Assembly: GCA_027023115.1 (NCBI GenBank)
Contig: JALVWZ010000295.1
Coordinates: 1 to 8,618, forward strand
Origin: Thermaceae bacterium
GTDB lineage: Bacteria > Deinococcota > Deinococci > Deinococcales > Marinithermaceae
Direction: 5' to 3'
DNA length: 8,618 nt
The position numbers were made by a program, and so were the translations under genes. Below the pieces are notes generated by a model, which was not told where the DNA came from, did not search any database, and saw nothing but the letters and a program-made list of their open reading frames with translations. Below are positions 5,866 to 8,618 of this stretch, piece after piece. Position 1 is the first letter of the stretch. Each line of letters starts with the position of its first letter.

Positions 5866-5895
5866 AAAAAAAGGCCGCCACGGAACGCGGCGGCC
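5866..5895 (-). terminator. Rho-independent terminator of ftsH
   Basis: Read on the minus strand, GGCCGCC (5895-5889), a 9-nt loop and GGCGGCC (5879-5873) form a 7-bp pure G/C stem followed at once by seven T (5872-5866). It begins 18 nt after the ftsH stop codon. On the plus strand there is no T-run, so it mainly serves ftsH rather than the converging ankyrin gene. Confidence 0.88.
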
Positions 5896-5913
5896 CGTCT
5901 GTTTATTACCAGC

Positions 5914-7794
5914 TCAGGACTCGTCCGCCTCGTCCGCGGCTCCAGCCTGACCGCCCCCGGTTTCTTCGTGCTCGGCGGCCAGCAGCTCGCGTACCCGGTC
6001 GCCGGGAATGGTTTCTTTCTCGAGCAGCTCGGCGGCAATGGCGTGCATGGCCTGGTCGTGTTCCTCGAGGATCTTGCGGGTGCGCGCGTAGGCGCTGTCG
6101 AGGATCTTGCGCACGTCCTCGTCCACCAGCTCGGCGGTGCGCTCGGAAAAGTCCTTGCGGCGAACTATGTCTTCACCCAAGAACACCGGACCGGTGCCGG
6201 CGTCCCAGGCGATGTGGCGGAAGTGTTCGCCCATGCCCCACTCGAGCACCATCCGCTTGGCGGTTTCGGTGGCCCGCTTGAAGTCGTCGGCGGCGCCGGT
6301 GGTGATGGTGCCGGTAAAGAGTTCCTCGGCGGCGCGCCCGCCCATCATCACCGACAACTCGTCCATTAGGTGTTCGTAAGAAACCAGCACCCGTTCCTCG
6401 GGCTGGTGCCAGGTAACGCCCAGGGCCATACCGCGCGGCACTATCGAAACCTTTTGCGTCTTGTCGGCCTCGGGCAAAACCTCGCTAATCACCGCGTGGC
6501 CGGCCTCGTGGTAGGCAATGGCCCGCTTTTCCTTGTCGGAAAGCTTGAGCGAGCCGCGCTCGAGCCCGAGCACGATCTTGTCGAGCGCGGTTAGGAAGTG
6601 CTGCATGTGCACTTCCTCGGCCCCTTCGCGCGCCGCCTGCAGGGCGGCCTCGTTGACCAGGTTCTTGAGGTCGGCGCCGCTAAAGCCCGGTGTCATCTGC
6701 GCCAGCTCGTCAACGCTCACGTCGCTGGCGATTGGCTTGTCGCGCATGTGCACCTTGAGGATCTCCTTGCGCTCCTCGAGGCTGGGCAGGCCTACCACGA
6801 CCTTGCGGTCGAAGCGCCCGGGACGCAAAAGCGCCGGGTCGAGAATGTCGGGCCGGTTGGTGGCCGCCATGACGATGACCGAGCTGTCTTTCTCGAACCC
6901 GTCCATCTCGGCCAGGATCTGGTTGAGCGTTTGCTCGCGCTCGTCGTGACCGCCGCCAATGCCGGCGCCGCGCTTGCGACCGATGGAGTCTATCTCGTCG
7001 ATGAAGATGATGGCCGGCGCGTTCTTGCGCGCCTCGTCGAACAGCGTGCGCACCCGGCTGGCGCCGACGCCCACGAACATCTCCATGAACTCACTAGCGC
7101 TCACAGAGAAGAAGGGAACCCCGGCCTCGCCGGCCACGGCGCGGGCGAGCAGCGTCTTGCCGGTGCCCGGTGGACCGACCAGCAGCACGCCCTTGGGTAT
7201 CTCGGCGCCGATGGCCAGGTACTTTTGCGGGTGCTTGAGGAAGTCGACCACTTCCATTAGCTCACGCTTGGCTTCTTCGTGGCCGGCCACGTCCTTGAAG
7301 GTGGTAGAAACCTGCCGCTCTCGGCCGTACATTCGCGCTCGTGACTGGCCGAACTGCATCACCCCGCCGCCGGCGCCTCCGGCCGGGCCGCGCATGAAGA
7401 AGAACCAGAAGAACGCCACCAGCAGCAAGACCGGTAGCAGATTTGCCAGCACCAGCAACCACGGTGAGGTGGTCTTGAAGCTGAATTGGACGTTGTGCTG
7501 GCGCAGCACTTGCGGCAGCTCCAGGTCGGGAACCTGGGGAATGGGCGGCGTGGTAACGAACTTCTTGGTGGTAACTACCTGGCCTTTGCTGGTGACCCGC
7601 TCCGGTTTCTTGAACTCGCCGCTAATACGGTCTTCGGAGATGAGCACCCGCTCGACCTTGTTTTCGGTAACGTAGCGTAGAAAGCTGTCGTAACTAATGC
7701 TGGGCGTTCCCGAGCCGCCCAGCATGGAGTAGAACAGCCAGTAGCCGAGGATGAGCAAAAGCAGAATGGTCCACGGGTTGATGCGATTCGACAA
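5914..7794 (-). CDS. ftsH: ATP-dependent zinc metalloprotease FtsH
   Basis: FtsH is a hexameric, membrane-anchored AAA+ protease that pulls out and degrades misfolded membrane proteins and short-lived regulators. The 626 residues show every hallmark in order: first membrane helix (about 7-24), an extracytoplasmic domain, second helix (about 112-134), a Gly-rich linker, Walker A GPPGTGKT (207-214), pore-loop MFVG (239-242), Walker B IIFIDEID (262-269), second region of homology ending RPGRFDR (324-330) with the arginine finger, zinc site HEAGH (429-433, catalytic Glu430) and third zinc ligand Asp504 in TTGAADDF, then the usual helical region and a short acidic Gly/Ala tail. Length is normal for the family. 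The start is TTG (7794-7792), supported by a perfect Shine-Dalgarno GGAGGT (7805-7800) 5 nt upstream. Monocistronic: it has its own promoter region and terminator, and is divergent from the TPR-like gene. Confidence 0.98.
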   Translation of the reverse strand: MSNRINPWTILLLLILGYWLFYSMLGGSGTPSISYDSFLRYVTENKVERVLISEDRISGEFKKPERVTSKGQVVTTKKFVTTPPIPQVPDLELPQVLRQHNVQFSFKTTSPWLLVLANLLPVLLLVAFFWFFFMRGPAGGAGGGVMQFGQSRARMYGRERQVSTTFKDVAGHEEAKRELMEVVDFLKHPQKYLAIGAEIPKGVLLVGPPGTGKTLLARAVAGEAGVPFFSVSASEFMEMFVGVGASRVRTLFDEARKNAPAIIFIDEIDSIGRKRGAGIGGGHDEREQTLNQILAEMDGFEKDSSVIVMAATNRPDILDPALLRPGRFDRKVVVGLPSLEERKEILKVHMRDKPIASDVSVDELAQMTPGFSGADLKNLVNEAALQAAREGAEEVHMQHFLTALDKIVLGLERGSLKLSDKEKRAIAYHEAGHAVISEVLPEADKTQKVSIVPRGMALGVTWHQPEERVLVSYEHLMDELSVMMGGRAAEELFTGTITTGAADDFKRATETAKRMVLEWGMGEHFRHIAWDAGTGPVFLGEDIVRRKDFSERTAELVDEDVRKILDSAYARTRKILEEHDQAMHAIAAELLEKETIPGDRVRELLAAEHEETGGGQAGAADEADES

Positions 7795-7799
7795 GTCCC

Positions 7800-7843
7800 A
7801 CCTCCGCGCCGGGCGAACCCACCAGCGACTCTAATAGTTTATA
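7800..7843 (-). promoter_or_regulatory. ftsH: ftsH promoter -10 and Shine-Dalgarno site
   Basis: On the minus strand TATAAA (7843-7838) is a good -10 candidate, giving a leader of roughly 37 nt that contains GGAGGT (7805-7800). No strong -35 is seen at the right distance (TGCTTC at 16 nt is weak). The strong Shine-Dalgarno site explains how the rare TTG start is used and contrasts with the leaderless gene on the other side of the 93-nt gap. Confidence 0.45.
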
Positions 7844-7872
7844 CGAGCCTGAAGGGTGAGAAGCATTGCCCG

Positions 7873-7887
7873 TGCTATGCTTTGGGC
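7873..7887 (+). promoter_or_regulatory. Extended -10 promoter for leaderless transcription of the TPR-like gene
   Basis: TGC-TATGCT (7873-7881) is an extended -10 that ends 6 nt before the GTG at 7888, the same spacing as at the ankyrin gene. No Shine-Dalgarno site and no -35 near 7853 are visible; the TGN extension may compensate for the missing -35. Confidence 0.55.
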
Positions 7888-8618
7888 GTGAAAGCGCGCA
7901 TAGAGGAGTGGCTCCACCAAGGCGAGTACGATGCCGCTTACGAGGCGCTGATCGCCGTCGCCGAAAGGCCGCTCCCTCCGCGCGCCGCGGCCGCGGCGCT
8001 TTTGGACCTGGCCGAGTTCTACAGCCTCTACGCCGAGGCCGAGGCCGAACCCTGGGCGGCGGCTCTGGAAGAGGCCCACGCGCGCTGGCGTGCGGTGGGC
8101 AAGCAGCCGCTCTATCAGGCGCTCGCCTACGAGCTGGCCGCCTTGCATGGCGAGAAACGAGAGCTGCCCGAGTTGCGCGACGCGCGCAGCCGCTATCATC
8201 TGGCCCAGGGTAGCGCCTATCTAGGCCGCCACGAAGAGGCGTTGGCATTGCTGGAAGGCCTGGAGCCGCTACCGGTGTTTTTGCAAAGCCGCGTTCACGC
8301 CTTGCGCGGCCGCTTGTTGGAAGCGTTGGGCGACGTCGCAGGGGCGGCTGACGAGCACTACGCTGCCGCGCAAAACTCGCTGGGTAAGGAAAGGCTCTGG
8401 TCGCTGCTCGACGCCGCCGCCCTCAGGCTGGACGCTCAGCGGGGCGTGGAAGCGGCCGCGGCGCTGGCCGAGGCCGAGCCGCTGCTGGCGGTGGGGGAGC
8501 TGTCCGACCGCGCCACTTACCACTACCTGCGAGCGCGCGCCGAGCTGCTTTTGGGTAATCCGGAGCTGGCGGCGCAGCAGGTGGTCCAGGCCGAGGGGCT
8601 CGAGGCCGCCGGGGCCGG
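7888..8618 (+). CDS. TPR-like helical repeat protein, N-terminal part (continues past window)
   Basis: The frame is open from GTG 7888 to the window end with no stop: 243 complete residues. The start is chosen because an extended -10 ends 6 nt upstream; the product begins MKARIEEWLHQGEYDAAYEA. The protein is almost entirely Ala/Leu/Glu-rich helix pairs. TPR-type units are visible at about 103-130 (HLAQGSAYLGRHEEALALL), 135-165 (ALRGRLLEALGDVAGAADEH) and 213-240 (YLRARAELLLGNPELAAQQV), with the Gly/Ala/Tyr spacing of that motif; earlier helices (1-90) are less regular. TPR domains mediate protein contacts; in some bacterial regulators they sit beside a DNA-binding domain, but none is seen in this part. 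No signal peptide, so cytoplasmic. Third-position GC is very high and typical of a resident gene. Function unknown; divergent from ftsH. Confidence 0.8.
   Translation, partial: MKARIEEWLHQGEYDAAYEALIAVAERPLPPRAAAAALLDLAEFYSLYAEAEAEPWAAALEEAHARWRAVGKQPLYQALAYELAALHGEKRELPELRDARSRYHLAQGSAYLGRHEEALALLEGLEPLPVFLQSRVHALRGRLLEALGDVAGAADEHYAAAQNSLGKERLWSLLDAAALRLDAQRGVEAAAALAEAEPLLAVGELSDRATYHYLRARAELLLGNPELAAQQVVQAEGLEAAGA

Noticed and set aside
6598..7675. Long plus-strand ORFs antisense to ftsH
   Set aside because: They run opposite the conserved AAA+ and protease motifs of ftsH; GC-rich genes commonly leave such open antisense frames, and no ribosome sites or recognisable domains are present.
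7694..8248. Minus-strand ORFs opposite the TPR-like gene
   Set aside because: Arg/Pro/Ala-rich shadow; the plus strand has a coherent helical-repeat protein with a promoter at the right distance.

Overview
The window is GC-rich (about 63-78 % in sampled lines of the main genes). It reads as one bacterial chromosome segment with six recognisable protein genes, a few gene fragments and short regulatory gaps. GTG/TTG starts are frequent, two genes appear to be transcribed without a leader (extended -10 ending 6 nt before a GTG), and the ftsH protein is a typical bacterial form. Together these fit a Deinococcota-type (Deinococcus-Thermus) genome. The phylum call is an inference; no rRNA, tRNA or other taxonomic marker is present.

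Layout: (1) 3-704 (+), the C-terminal part of a HerA/DUF87-type ATP-binding protein that enters from the left, followed by a perfect 12-bp hairpin terminator. (2) 705-2510, an accessory-looking patchwork. It holds a markedly AT-richer gene for a two-helix membrane protein of unknown function (872-1657), short GC-rich stretches on both sides that look like gene remnants, and, behind an AT-rich promoter, a small GIY-YIG-related protein (1912-2382). (3) 2506-2748 (+), a truncated ankyrin-repeat fragment. (4) 2772-4043 (-), a lipoprotein glycoside hydrolase of family GH8. It is divergent, with a gap of only 22 nt, from (5) 4066-5673 (+), a secreted protein built of about 13-14 ankyrin repeats with a two-repeat higher-order period. 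(6) 5914-7794 (-), ftsH, with a strong Shine-Dalgarno site and a downstream hairpin terminator. (7) 7888 to the window end (+), an alpha-helical TPR-like protein that leaves the window, divergent from ftsH and missed by simple ORF calling because it has no stop inside the window.

How they may work together: the ankyrin protein and the GH8 enzyme both carry export signals and share one tiny divergent promoter region, so joint expression at the cell surface or periplasm is plausible but unproven. ftsH is housekeeping membrane-protein quality control. The left third (ATPase, membrane protein, nuclease-like protein) resembles accessory DNA, but nothing here proves a defence system. The most useful observations are the leaderless promoter architecture, which fixes two start codons, the tryptophan-marked ankyrin super-repeat, and altered catalytic positions in the GH8 and GIY-YIG proteins.
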